Of a DNA stretch of 64,000 nucleotides, positions 32,879 to 40,031 are shown in pieces (positions within the stretch are counted from its first letter, which is position 1; each line of letters begins with the position of its first letter). Source of the DNA: AP-15 sp035538335 (GTDB taxonomy: Bacteria; Pseudomonadota; Alphaproteobacteria; ATCC43930; CGMCC-115725); NCBI GenBank assembly GCA_035538335.1, contig DATLKN010000033.1:1-64000 (forward strand), written 5' to 3'. Both the position numbers and the translations under genes were made by a program. The notes beneath the pieces are model-generated. The model worked only from the letters and a program-made list of their open reading frames with translations, searched no databases and had not been told where the DNA came from.

Positions 32879-34507
32879 ATGTCCGAAAACGGCGAGATTG
32901 ACGGCGCTGGTTTGGAGGATACTCATCCGATGGAACCAGATCATGAAGCCTGCTACCGGGCGCTCTCGACACGCGACGCGCGGTTCGACGGCCGCTTCTT
33001 CATCGCCGTCCGCACGACAAAGATCTATTGCCGGCCGATCTGTCCGGCGCGCACGCCGAAACGCGGAAACGTTACGTTCTTCACCACAGCGAGCGCCGCT
33101 CAGGAGGCCGGTTATCGGCCATGCTTACGCTGCCGCCCTGAAAGCTCGCCGGACCTCGGCGCCTGGCGCGGCACGTCGAACACCGTGTCACGAGCTCTGA
33201 CACTCATCGGAGAGGGCGCACTCGACGGCGAGGCGGTCGATGCACTGGCCGAGAGGCTGGGCGTTGGCGAGCGTCAGCTTCGGCGCCTCTTCCGTCAGCA
33301 TCTTGGGGCCTCGCCGATCGCTGTTGCTCAGACGCGGCGCGTTCTCTTCGCGAAGCAGTTGATTATCGAGACGACCATGCCCATGGCGGAGGTCGCCTTG
33401 GCTGCGGGATTTAACAGCATCCGCCGGTTCAACGCGACGTTCCAGACCCTCTATCAGCGCCCGCCTCGCGAACTGCGCCGCTCGCAGCTTGCTGATGCCG
33501 AGCAACCGGGGGCTGAGGGAATCACCCTCAAGCTGCGGTACGCGCCGCCTTACGACTGGGACGCCATAATCGATTTTCTTGGCGCCAGAGCGATCAGAGG
33601 CATCGAAGCCGTCGACGACCGTCGGTGCTATCGCCGCGCGATTGCGCTGGACGGTGCGCAAGGCGTAATCCGCGTCGCACCCGACGATCGGGAGCCGGCT
33701 CTACGGGTGTCGATCCGCTTTCCTCACGTCAGCGCACTAGCGGGCATCGTTCGCCGCGTCCGGCGCATTTTCGATCTCAGCGCGGACCCGCTCGCCATCA
33801 GGGATGATCTTGGCCGAGACCCGCTGCTCGCGCCCCTCGTCGCGGAGCGTCCTGGTCTACGCGTCCCAGGCGCTTGGGACGGCTTTGAAGTCGCCGTTCG
33901 TGCAATACTCGGCCAGCAGATCACTGTTGTCGCTGCGGTGAATCTCGCAGCGAAGCTCGTCGCCGAGTACGGCGAACCGTTGCGGCCGGTTTACGGAGCT
34001 GGACTTACACACATATTCCCGACGCCGGAAGGAATAGCGCAAGCCCATTTGCTTGGGATGCCGGCTGCCCGTGCACGAGCACTATCAGCGGTCGCCGCCG
34101 CTGCTCTGGCCGATCCGAATTTGTTCAGTCCCAGCCAGGCATTAGAAGACGCAATTGCCAAACTCCGCTCGATCCGCGGTATCGGCGAATGGACGGCACA
34201 GTACATCGCCATGCGTGTCTTGCGTGAGCCGGACGCCTTTCCAGCAGCGGATATCGGGCTTCTAAGGGCGCTAACGCGAGCCGAGGAAGGCCGGCCCAGC
34301 ACCGCTGAGGTGGTCGAAAGGGCCGAGGCTTGGCGGCCGTGGCGAGCGTATGCGGCCCAGCATCTTTGGACCATGGATGCTCGGACAAGCAGAGCAAACA
34401 CCCGCACCAGCCTTAAGGACAATGTCGATGCCCACCCCCGTAGCGCCTCAGATCCTATACGTAGATCGCCTGGAGAGCACGATCGGAACATTACTTCTCA
34501 TCCATGA
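32879..34507 (+). CDS. alkA: Ada-type regulator fused to AlkA-type 3-methyladenine DNA glycosylase
   Basis: A 542-residue three-part protein. Residues about 20-90 are the Ada N-terminal Zn domain with C51, C55, C82 and C85, spaced exactly as in Ada (phosphotriester methyl acceptor). An AraC-type HTH follows (LAERLGVGERQLRRLF, AEVALAAGFNSIRRFN). From about 210 comes the AlkA domain with HhH LRSIRGIGEWTAQYIAMR and catalytic D458 in FPAADIGLL. It should sense methyl-phosphotriesters, activate repair genes and excise alkylated bases. The C-terminus runs about 35 residues past the AlkA fold and overlaps the Ogt gene start. ATG 32879 follows GGGG; a GTG lies two codons upstream. Confidence 0.86.
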   Translation: MSENGEIDGAGLEDTHPMEPDHEACYRALSTRDARFDGRFFIAVRTTKIYCRPICPARTPKRGNVTFFTTASAAQEAGYRPCLRCRPESSPDLGAWRGTSNTVSRALTLIGEGALDGEAVDALAERLGVGERQLRRLFRQHLGASPIAVAQTRRVLFAKQLIIETTMPMAEVALAAGFNSIRRFNATFQTLYQRPPRELRRSQLADAEQPGAEGITLKLRYAPPYDWDAIIDFLGARAIRGIEAVDDRRCYRRAIALDGAQGVIRVAPDDREPALRVSIRFPHVSALAGIVRRVRRIFDLSADPLAIRDDLGRDPLLAPLVAERPGLRVPGAWDGFEVAVRAILGQQITVVAAVNLAAKLVAEYGEPLRPVYGAGLTHIFPTPEGIAQAHLLGMPAARARALSAVAAAALADPNLFSPSQALEDAIAKLRSIRGIGEWTAQYIAMRVLREPDAFPAADIGLLRALTRAEEGRPSTAEVVERAEAWRPWRAYAAQHLWTMDARTSRANTRTSLKDNVDAHPRSASDPIRRSPGEHDRNITSHP

Positions 34508-35000
34508 TCGCGAAGGGCATGTGCGCGCTCTGGACTTTCACGACTTCGAGTCGCGCATGCGGCGTCTTCTGCGGCTTCATTACGGCGCGGAAGGAGATGA
34601 CTTCGCTATAGAAGATCGCGCAGCACCGCCCGCAATCCGCCATGCGATCAACAATTATTTCTCAGGCGATCTCTTCGCGATCAACGCCATTCCCGTGACG
34701 ACCGGAGGCACGTCCTTTCAGCGCGAGGTTTGGGCGGCACTCAGGACGATCCGAGCCGGAACGACGCTGAGTTATGGGGCGCTGGCGCGTCAGCTGGGGC
34801 GCCCGAAATCTGTCCGTGCTGTTGGCTTGGCCAACGGCGCGAACCCGGTTGCCATTGTGGTTCCGTGCCACCGCGTCATCGGTACTGATGGGAGTCTCAC
34901 CGGATATGGCGGCGGGATCAGCCGGAAGCGCTGGCTGCTTATTCATGAGGGTGTCGCTTTGGAGAAGTCTGCGGCAAGACAAATCCCAGAAGCGACATGA
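34428..35000 (+). CDS. ogt: Methylated-DNA-protein-cysteine methyltransferase (Ogt)
   Basis: A 190-residue O6-alkylguanine-DNA alkyltransferase. The acceptor Cys is C147 in IVVPCHRVIG. TSFQREVWAALRTIRAGTT and the SYGALARQLGRPKSVRAVG helix-turn-helix with its Arg finger are intact, as is GYGGGISRKRWLLIHEG. I choose ATG 34428, which has AAGGA eight bases upstream, over the ATG two codons earlier. It starts inside the 3' end of the Ada-AlkA gene, so the two are translationally linked. Confidence 0.9.
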   Translation: MPTPVAPQILYVDRLESTIGTLLLIHDREGHVRALDFHDFESRMRRLLRLHYGAEGDDFAIEDRAAPPAIRHAINNYFSGDLFAINAIPVTTGGTSFQREVWAALRTIRAGTTLSYGALARQLGRPKSVRAVGLANGANPVAIVVPCHRVIGTDGSLTGYGGGISRKRWLLIHEGVALEKSAARQIPEAT

Positions 35001-35061
35001 AAGCCCTGAACGCGGGTGCTGGGTCTGCGGACGAGCTTTCCTGGAGGCCGAGAAGCATACA

Positions 35062-35739
35062 TTAGTGGAGGTTTTCTGATGTCAAGACAGGTCGCCGCAA
35101 AAGCTGAAGCCTTCCAGAAGATGAACAAAAAGGGAGATCTTTTGCTTTTTGTTCGGCCTTACCAGCCGATCCCCGCGTGCGACGAATCTCGGTCGGTGGC
35201 CTACCGTACACTTCAACAAAGACGGAGTTGAACCGTCGCAGGCTCCGAAAGCCCGCCTGCATCGCTATCTCGGTCATCGGCAGGCTGGTCTGGTCCAAGA
35301 GCCGTTTAGCTCGCTGCACCCGTGCGGTCCTTGCCACTCTTGAAGGACTAGCCCGGAGATGACGCGCGAATAGTCGCGTCAGCTGCCTTGACCCCATGCC
35401 GAGGCGCTGGGCTAAGCGCTCCACAGTGGCTCCCTCCTGATCGAGTGCACCCTCCTCGGCGATGAGCCGCAGTGCCCGCTCGACGGTCGCGCGGCTGCCG
35501 ATCCAGGCGCTGGAAAAGGGAGCGGTTTCGGGCCGGCAGCGCAGGCATGGGCGGAAGCCGGCCGCCTCCGCCGCGGCGGCCGACGGGAAGAACGAAACGT
35601 TGGCCGACCGGGCGGGGCGCACCGGACAGACCGGACGGCAGTAGATGCCGGTGGTATGGACGCCGGTATAGAACCGCCCGTCATAGGCCGCGTTTCGCGC
35701 CAAGCGCGCACGATCACATTCCGCAAAGTCGAGCGACAT
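35062..35739 (-). CDS. AdaA-like regulator: Ada Zn domain plus AraC HTH
   Basis: A 225-residue protein with C34, C38, C65 and C68 in Ada spacing, and IYCRPVCPV and RPCLRCRPE motifs. An AraC HTH follows (VERLAQRLGMGSRQLTRLF, EIAMQAGFRSLRRFN). It lacks both the AlkA and the Ogt domain, like Bacillus AdaA. After RPPTEIRRTR the last 35 residues are of unrelated character, so it may be a truncated Ada-AlkA. A start four codons earlier (GTG or ATG region at 35751) is possible. It converges on ogt. Confidence 0.8.
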   Translation of the reverse strand: MSLDFAECDRARLARNAAYDGRFYTGVHTTGIYCRPVCPVRPARSANVSFFPSAAAAEAAGFRPCLRCRPETAPFSSAWIGSRATVERALRLIAEEGALDQEGATVERLAQRLGMGSRQLTRLFARHLRASPSRVARTARVQRAKRLLDQTSLPMTEIAMQAGFRSLRRFNSVFVEVYGRPPTEIRRTRGSAGKAEQKAKDLPFCSSSGRLQLLRRPVLTSENLH

Positions 35740-35913
35740 GCGCACGATCATAGTCGCTGCCGCTTCTCGACCAGACTCCCTTTTGGGGATGGAGTCCGGT
35801 TTTGGCCAGCAACAGCGGCTCGGTTCCCCTACATCTGATCGCGAGCGCTCAGGACGGTGATCCGCCCGCCACGAGACGCTTCAGGCACCTAACGTCAGCC
35901 GACTTGCGGGAGA

Positions 35914-36708
35914 GTGAGATTGCAGCAGCACCGAAACATCGAAGTCAGCGGCGCGACGCTCGAATGCACCCTCTACGGTTCGGGCACTCCGGTTGTGTTG
36001 CTCGCGAATGCCGGCTGCAGCAGCGGTTATTTTGACGATCTGGCGCGCTCGCTCGCTGCCGGAGGGTTGCAAACCATCTGTGTCAACATGCGCGGTACTG
36101 GAGAGAGCCGCGGCTCGCTCGACGGCATCACTGTGCATGATTTGGCCGCCGATGTGGCTGGGGTTCTTGAAGCTTTGGATTGCGGTCCGGCGCACCTCGT
36201 CGGCCATGCCTTCGGCAATCGGGTCGCTCGCTGTTTGGCGGTCGACCGGCCCGCGCTGGTGCGCAGCGTGACTCTGCTTGCGGCGGGCGGTCTCATTGTA
36301 CCCTCAACACCACCCGGCGCGAACTTTCGCAACGCTACCGAAGTCAAGATGAACGGCAGCGATTGCGTCACCGTGCTGGGGGCGCGTTGGCTGTCGCCGG
36401 CGTCGGATCCGAAAGTACTCGCGCAGGTCGAATGTTGGCCGGCGGTGCATGTTGCACATCTCGCGACCAGCCGGGGGGTGGCGCTCGAGGAATGGTGGAG
36501 CGCCGGAACAGCCCCCCTTCTCGTGATCCAGGGGCTTGATGATGAAATCGCTCCGGCGGGCAATGGCTACGCGCTGCGCGAGCAATTCGGCGAGCGTGTC
36601 CGGGTTATCGACCTGCCTCGTGCGGCACACTTTCTGGTGTTGGAGCAGCCCGAAGCCGTTACTCGCGCCGTCGCCGAGTTTGTCGGCGCTGGCGCAGGTC
36701 CTCGCTGA
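35914..36708 (+). CDS. Alpha/beta hydrolase-fold protein lacking the nucleophile serine
   Basis: A 264-residue alpha/beta hydrolase fold: GTPVVLLANAGCSSGYFDDL (oxyanion strand), VNMRGTGESRG, the elbow HLVGHAFGNRVARCL, VIQGLDDEIAP (Asp) and AAHFLVLEQPE (His). The elbow reads G-H-A99-F-G, so the usual Ser is Ala, while Asp and His remain. Either the protein is a non-hydrolytic member or it uses another group. The start GTG 35914 is preceded by GGGAGAGTGA. The next gene follows after 29 bases. Confidence 0.76.
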   Translation: MRLQQHRNIEVSGATLECTLYGSGTPVVLLANAGCSSGYFDDLARSLAAGGLQTICVNMRGTGESRGSLDGITVHDLAADVAGVLEALDCGPAHLVGHAFGNRVARCLAVDRPALVRSVTLLAAGGLIVPSTPPGANFRNATEVKMNGSDCVTVLGARWLSPASDPKVLAQVECWPAVHVAHLATSRGVALEEWWSAGTAPLLVIQGLDDEIAPAGNGYALREQFGERVRVIDLPRAAHFLVLEQPEAVTRAVAEFVGAGAGPR

Positions 36709-36737
36709 CTGCCTGCGGGAAATCGAGAGGAGCCGAA

Positions 36738-36983
36738 ATGCCGCCCTATGACGACACATTTGTGGATCGCTTTCTGGAGCCGTGTAACCAACACGATGTC
36801 GACGGCGCATTGGCGCTGATGACCGACGATTGCGTCTGGGAGATTACGAGAGGCCGCGAGCCGCATGGCACGCTCTACACCGGGCGGGCGGACGTTCGCG
36901 CGGCGATCGTGGAGGCGTTCAAGGCGCTCCCCGACATCAATTACCAACCCGTTCGGATGTTGCGCGATCAGGAGGGCTTATGA
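36738..36983 (+). CDS. NTF2/SnoaL-like protein, short form
   Basis: An 81-residue protein: FVDRFLEPCNQHDVDGALAL, MTDDCVWEI, then GTLYTGRADVRAAIVEAFKA and LPDINYQPVR. This is the N-terminal two-thirds of an NTF2-like (SnoaL) fold, which normally runs to about 130 residues. The C-terminal strands are missing, and the frame ends in an ATGA overlap with the GST gene. Either it is truncated or it works as a partial domain. GAGAGGAG stands upstream of the ATG. Confidence 0.6.
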   Translation: MPPYDDTFVDRFLEPCNQHDVDGALALMTDDCVWEITRGREPHGTLYTGRADVRAAIVEAFKALPDINYQPVRMLRDQEGL

Positions 36984-37897
36984 CCGACATCATCCTGCAC
37001 CACTACGATACCTCTCCCTATTCGGAGAAAGTCCGGCTCGGCCTTGGCCTCAAAGGCCTCGCTTGGGCGTCGGTCGAGATCCCCGTCATCATGCCGAAAC
37101 CCGATCTGACGGCGCTGACCGGGGGCTATCGCAAGACGCCCGTGCTGCAAATCGGCGCCGACATCTATTGCGACAGTCAATTGATCATGCGCGAGCTGGA
37201 GCGCCGACATCCGAGCCCGGGTTTTTATCCGGCCGGTCGCGGCGCGGCGGATGCGCTTGCGTGGTGGGCAGAGAAGACTATGTTCAGCCCGGCTGTGAGC
37301 ATCGCGTTCGCGAAGAGACCCGACGCGTTGCCCGAGGGATTTCTCGAAGACCGGGCCAAATTCTCTGGCCGAAATATCGATCCCGCTGCGATGAAGGCGG
37401 CAGTACCGAACTTGCTCGATCAGTTGCGCGCGCATTTCGATTGGCTAAACCAGATGCTGACCGACGGGCGCTCATTCTTGCAGGGCTCTGCCGCTAGCCT
37501 TGCCGATCTCGCCGCCTACCATCCGGTTTGGTTCTTGCAGCGAAATTTCGGACCACTGGCGGCACCGCTCGATGGCTTTCCAAGGCTGCTGAGCTGGGCC
37601 GAGCGGGTTGCCGCAATCGGCCACGGCCGGCGGAGCCCAATGACCTCTGAGCAGGCACTCGATGTAGCCCGCACCGCCACGTCAATCGCCAGCGCAACAT
37701 CCGATCCGCGAGACCCCGTCGGCCGGAAGCCTGGCCAGACCGTCACCGTCACGCCGGATGATACCGGACGCGACCCGGTCATCGGCGAATTGGTCGCCTC
37801 GGGCGTCCATGAGATCGTCATCCGACGCAGCGATTCCGCCATCGACGAGGTCTGTGTGCATTTTCCGCGCGCCGGCTTCGTAGTTGCACCGGCCTAG
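36980..37897 (+). CDS. GST-like protein with C-terminal extension
   Basis: A 305-residue protein. The thioredoxin-like half opens HHYDTSPYSEKVRLGLGLKG and has GYRKTPVLQIGADIYCDSQL followed by IMRELE. The helical half includes SFLQGSAASLADLAAYHPVW. After residue 230 an extra module of about 70 residues contains PGQTVTVTPDDTGRDPVIGE and HEIVIRRSDSAIDEVCVHFP, a small beta domain that recurs in one GST subfamily. Its ATG overlaps the NTF2-like stop (ATGA). The substrate is unknown. Confidence 0.78.
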   Translation: MTDIILHHYDTSPYSEKVRLGLGLKGLAWASVEIPVIMPKPDLTALTGGYRKTPVLQIGADIYCDSQLIMRELERRHPSPGFYPAGRGAADALAWWAEKTMFSPAVSIAFAKRPDALPEGFLEDRAKFSGRNIDPAAMKAAVPNLLDQLRAHFDWLNQMLTDGRSFLQGSAASLADLAAYHPVWFLQRNFGPLAAPLDGFPRLLSWAERVAAIGHGRRSPMTSEQALDVARTATSIASATSDPRDPVGRKPGQTVTVTPDDTGRDPVIGELVASGVHEIVIRRSDSAIDEVCVHFPRAGFVVAPA

Positions 37898-38407
37898 CGC
37901 AAGGCCCGCACTCGCGCGACCGGTATCAGCAAGGGGCCGGTCCGGGCAGCACCCGAATGACGCTACCCGAGCAACTCAAGGACGCCTTTGTCTGGTCAAA
38001 GCCGCCTCCGCTATCTTGCGCGTTTTCCTGAGCCAGTGCCGAATTTGGATTTGGTGCGTGAATCGTAGCCAAGCTACGATAACTCGCACTTTCTCGAACA
38101 TTCCGTGAAGGGCGGCGCTGCTCGCTTCGGGCAGCCGGCCTCAGAAAAATACCGTCAGATCGACCACAATTCCTGACGGTCTTTTCTCCGTCGCGTCTTG
38201 CGACTTCTGATCGAACCGTCGGAAAAACCGTCAAATGAGTCGGCTTGGTCCGTCCGCCGCGAACGTCGACTCCCGTCAAATCAATGACTTGGGCAAACAA
38301 CGGCATCGGAGAGACGATGGAAGGCGAATGATCAACGAGCTATCCCGTAACCGTCTATTTTTCCTACGCTACTCCCCTCCAGAATCCTCTGGGCTATCCC
38401 ACACCCC
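37898..38407. other. Non-coding island end next to guaA
   Basis: This 510-base stretch has no supported gene. It contains two clear hairpins. ATCGTAGC-CAA-GCTACGAT is at 38062-38080. ACCGTCAG..CTGACGGT is at 38151-38180 and is followed by CTTTTC, which could terminate transcription coming from the GST gene. CCGTCAAAT recurs at 38228 and 38274. An integrase gene would be expected here if this is the guaA end of an island; none is present. Confidence 0.55.
38151..38186 (+). terminator. Possible Rho-independent terminator
   Basis: The stem ACCGTCAG pairs with CTGACGGT (8 bp, 14-base loop) and is followed by CTTTTC. The loop is long and the T-run short, so this is a weak call. It lies 250 bases after the last gene of the 35.9-37.9 kb plus-strand cluster. 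Confidence 0.35.
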
Positions 38408-38422
38408 TCACTCCCACTCGAT
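38407..38422 (+). repeat. Putative proximal att site at the guaA 3' end
   Basis: CTCACTCCCACTCGAT on the plus strand is the reverse of the last guaA codons ATC GAG TGG GAG TGA plus one base. It is repeated in the same orientation at 32428-32443. The gene stays intact, as expected if an element inserts so that it restores the guaA end. Confidence 0.55.
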
Positions 38423-39955
38423 CGTGCCGGGCGGTTTCGAGGTGATGTCGTAGACGACGCGGTTGACGCCGCGCACCTCGTTGATGATGCGCGTCGCGGC
38501 GCGCCCCAGAAATTCGTGCGGGAACGGGAAATAATCCGCCGTCATGCCGTCGGTCGAGGTGACGGCGCGCAGCGCGCAGACGAAATCGTAGGAGCGCGCG
38601 TCGCCCATGACGCCGACCGTCCGCACCGGCAGGAGGACGGCGAAGGCCTGCCAGATCGCGTTGTAGAGCCCGGCGTTGCGGATCTCTTCGAGAAAGACCG
38701 CGTCCGCCTTGCGTAATATCTCGAGCTTGTCGCGGCTGACTTCGCCCGGGATGCGGATCGCGAGGCCCGGGCCGGGGAACGGATGGCGCTCGACGAAATG
38801 CTCGGGCAGGCCCAGTTCGCGGCCCAGTTCGCGCACCTCGTCCTTGAACAGCTCGCGCAAGGGCTCGACCAGTTTCAGGTTCATCTTTTCCGGCAGCCCG
38901 CCGACATTGTGGTGCGACTTGATGGTCGTGCTCGGGCCGCCGAAGGGGCTCGTCGATTCGATGACGTCGGGATAGAGCGTGCCTTGCGCGAGAAACTCGA
39001 CGCCGCCCAGCTTCCTCGCCTCCTCGTCAAAGATCTCGATGAAGGTGGCGCCGATCCGTTTGCGCTTCTCTTCGGGATCGGTGACGCCGCGCAGCTTTTC
39101 GAGAAAGACTTGGCTCGCCTCGCGATGCACCAGCGGGATGTTGTAGTGGCCGCGAAAGAGTTGGACGACCTCCTCCGCCTCGCCCGCCCGCAGGAGGCCG
39201 GTATCGACGAAGATGCAGGTGAGCTGCTCGCCGATCGCTTCGTGCAATAAGGCCGCGACGACCGCGGAATCGACGCCGCCCGAGAGGCCGCAGACGACGT
39301 GGCCCTTGCCCACCTGCCGGCGCGCCCGCTCGATCGCCTCGAGGCGGAAATGCGCCATCGTCCAGTCGCCGCCGCAGCCGGCGACTTCGTGCGTGAAATT
39401 GCGGATCAGCTCCGCCCCCTGCGGCGTGTGCACGACCTCCGGGTGGAAGAGTACGCCGTAAAACCGGCGCGCATCGTCGGCGATCGCGGCGTAGGGCGCA
39501 CCCTCGCTCGCCGCCGCCGCGCGAAAGCCGGGCGGAATGCGGTCGACGCGGTCGCCATGGCTCATCCACACCTGCGCCCGCTCGCCCTTTTTCCACAGCC
39601 CGGCGAAGAGCCGGCAGTCCTCGACGATTTCGATAAAGGCGCGGCCGAATTCCTGATGCTCGCTGAGCGTCACGCCGCCGCCCAGCTCCGTGCACATCGT
39701 CTGCATGCCATAGCAGATGCCGAGCACCGGCAGGCCGAGCCGGAACACGATCGCCGGGGCGCGCGGCGAGGCGCCTTCGGTGACCGAGGCGGGCCCGCCC
39801 GAGAGGATGATCGCGCGGGCGCCGAAATCGCGGATCGCGGCCTCGGTCATCGAGGCCGGATGAATCTCGCAATAAACGCCGCTCTCGCGCACCCGGCGGG
39901 CGATCAGCTGCGTCACCTGGCTGCCGAAATCGAGGATCAGGACACGGTCGGTCAT
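38408..39955 (-). CDS. guaA: GMP synthase (glutamine-hydrolysing)
   Basis: A 515-residue enzyme that converts XMP to GMP. The class I glutaminase domain has C81 in VLGICYGMQTMC and FHPEVVHTPQG. The ATP-pyrophosphatase domain has VVCGLSGGVDSAV, and the C-terminal dimerisation domain ends SKPPGTIEWE. The start ATG 39955 has GGAAG upstream. It lies downstream of guaB and rsmB on the same strand. Its 3' end carries the 16-base sequence repeated at 32.4 kb. Confidence 0.97.
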   Translation of the reverse strand: MTDRVLILDFGSQVTQLIARRVRESGVYCEIHPASMTEAAIRDFGARAIILSGGPASVTEGASPRAPAIVFRLGLPVLGICYGMQTMCTELGGGVTLSEHQEFGRAFIEIVEDCRLFAGLWKKGERAQVWMSHGDRVDRIPPGFRAAAASEGAPYAAIADDARRFYGVLFHPEVVHTPQGAELIRNFTHEVAGCGGDWTMAHFRLEAIERARRQVGKGHVVCGLSGGVDSAVVAALLHEAIGEQLTCIFVDTGLLRAGEAEEVVQLFRGHYNIPLVHREASQVFLEKLRGVTDPEEKRKRIGATFIEIFDEEARKLGGVEFLAQGTLYPDVIESTSPFGGPSTTIKSHHNVGGLPEKMNLKLVEPLRELFKDEVRELGRELGLPEHFVERHPFPGPGLAIRIPGEVSRDKLEILRKADAVFLEEIRNAGLYNAIWQAFAVLLPVRTVGVMGDARSYDFVCALRAVTSTDGMTADYFPFPHEFLGRAATRIINEVRGVNRVVYDITSKPPGTIEWE

Positions 39956-40031
39956 GGCGGTCTTCCATCGCATGTCATTCCGAGGCGCGGCTCAGCCGCG
40001 AGCGCGGAATCTATTTGCCAGAGGCCCGTGT

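Noticed and set aside
37926..38306. A 126-codon minus-strand gene next to guaA, a candidate island integrase
   Set aside because: The translation has no Arg/His/Tyr recombinase motifs or other family features and covers two hairpins.
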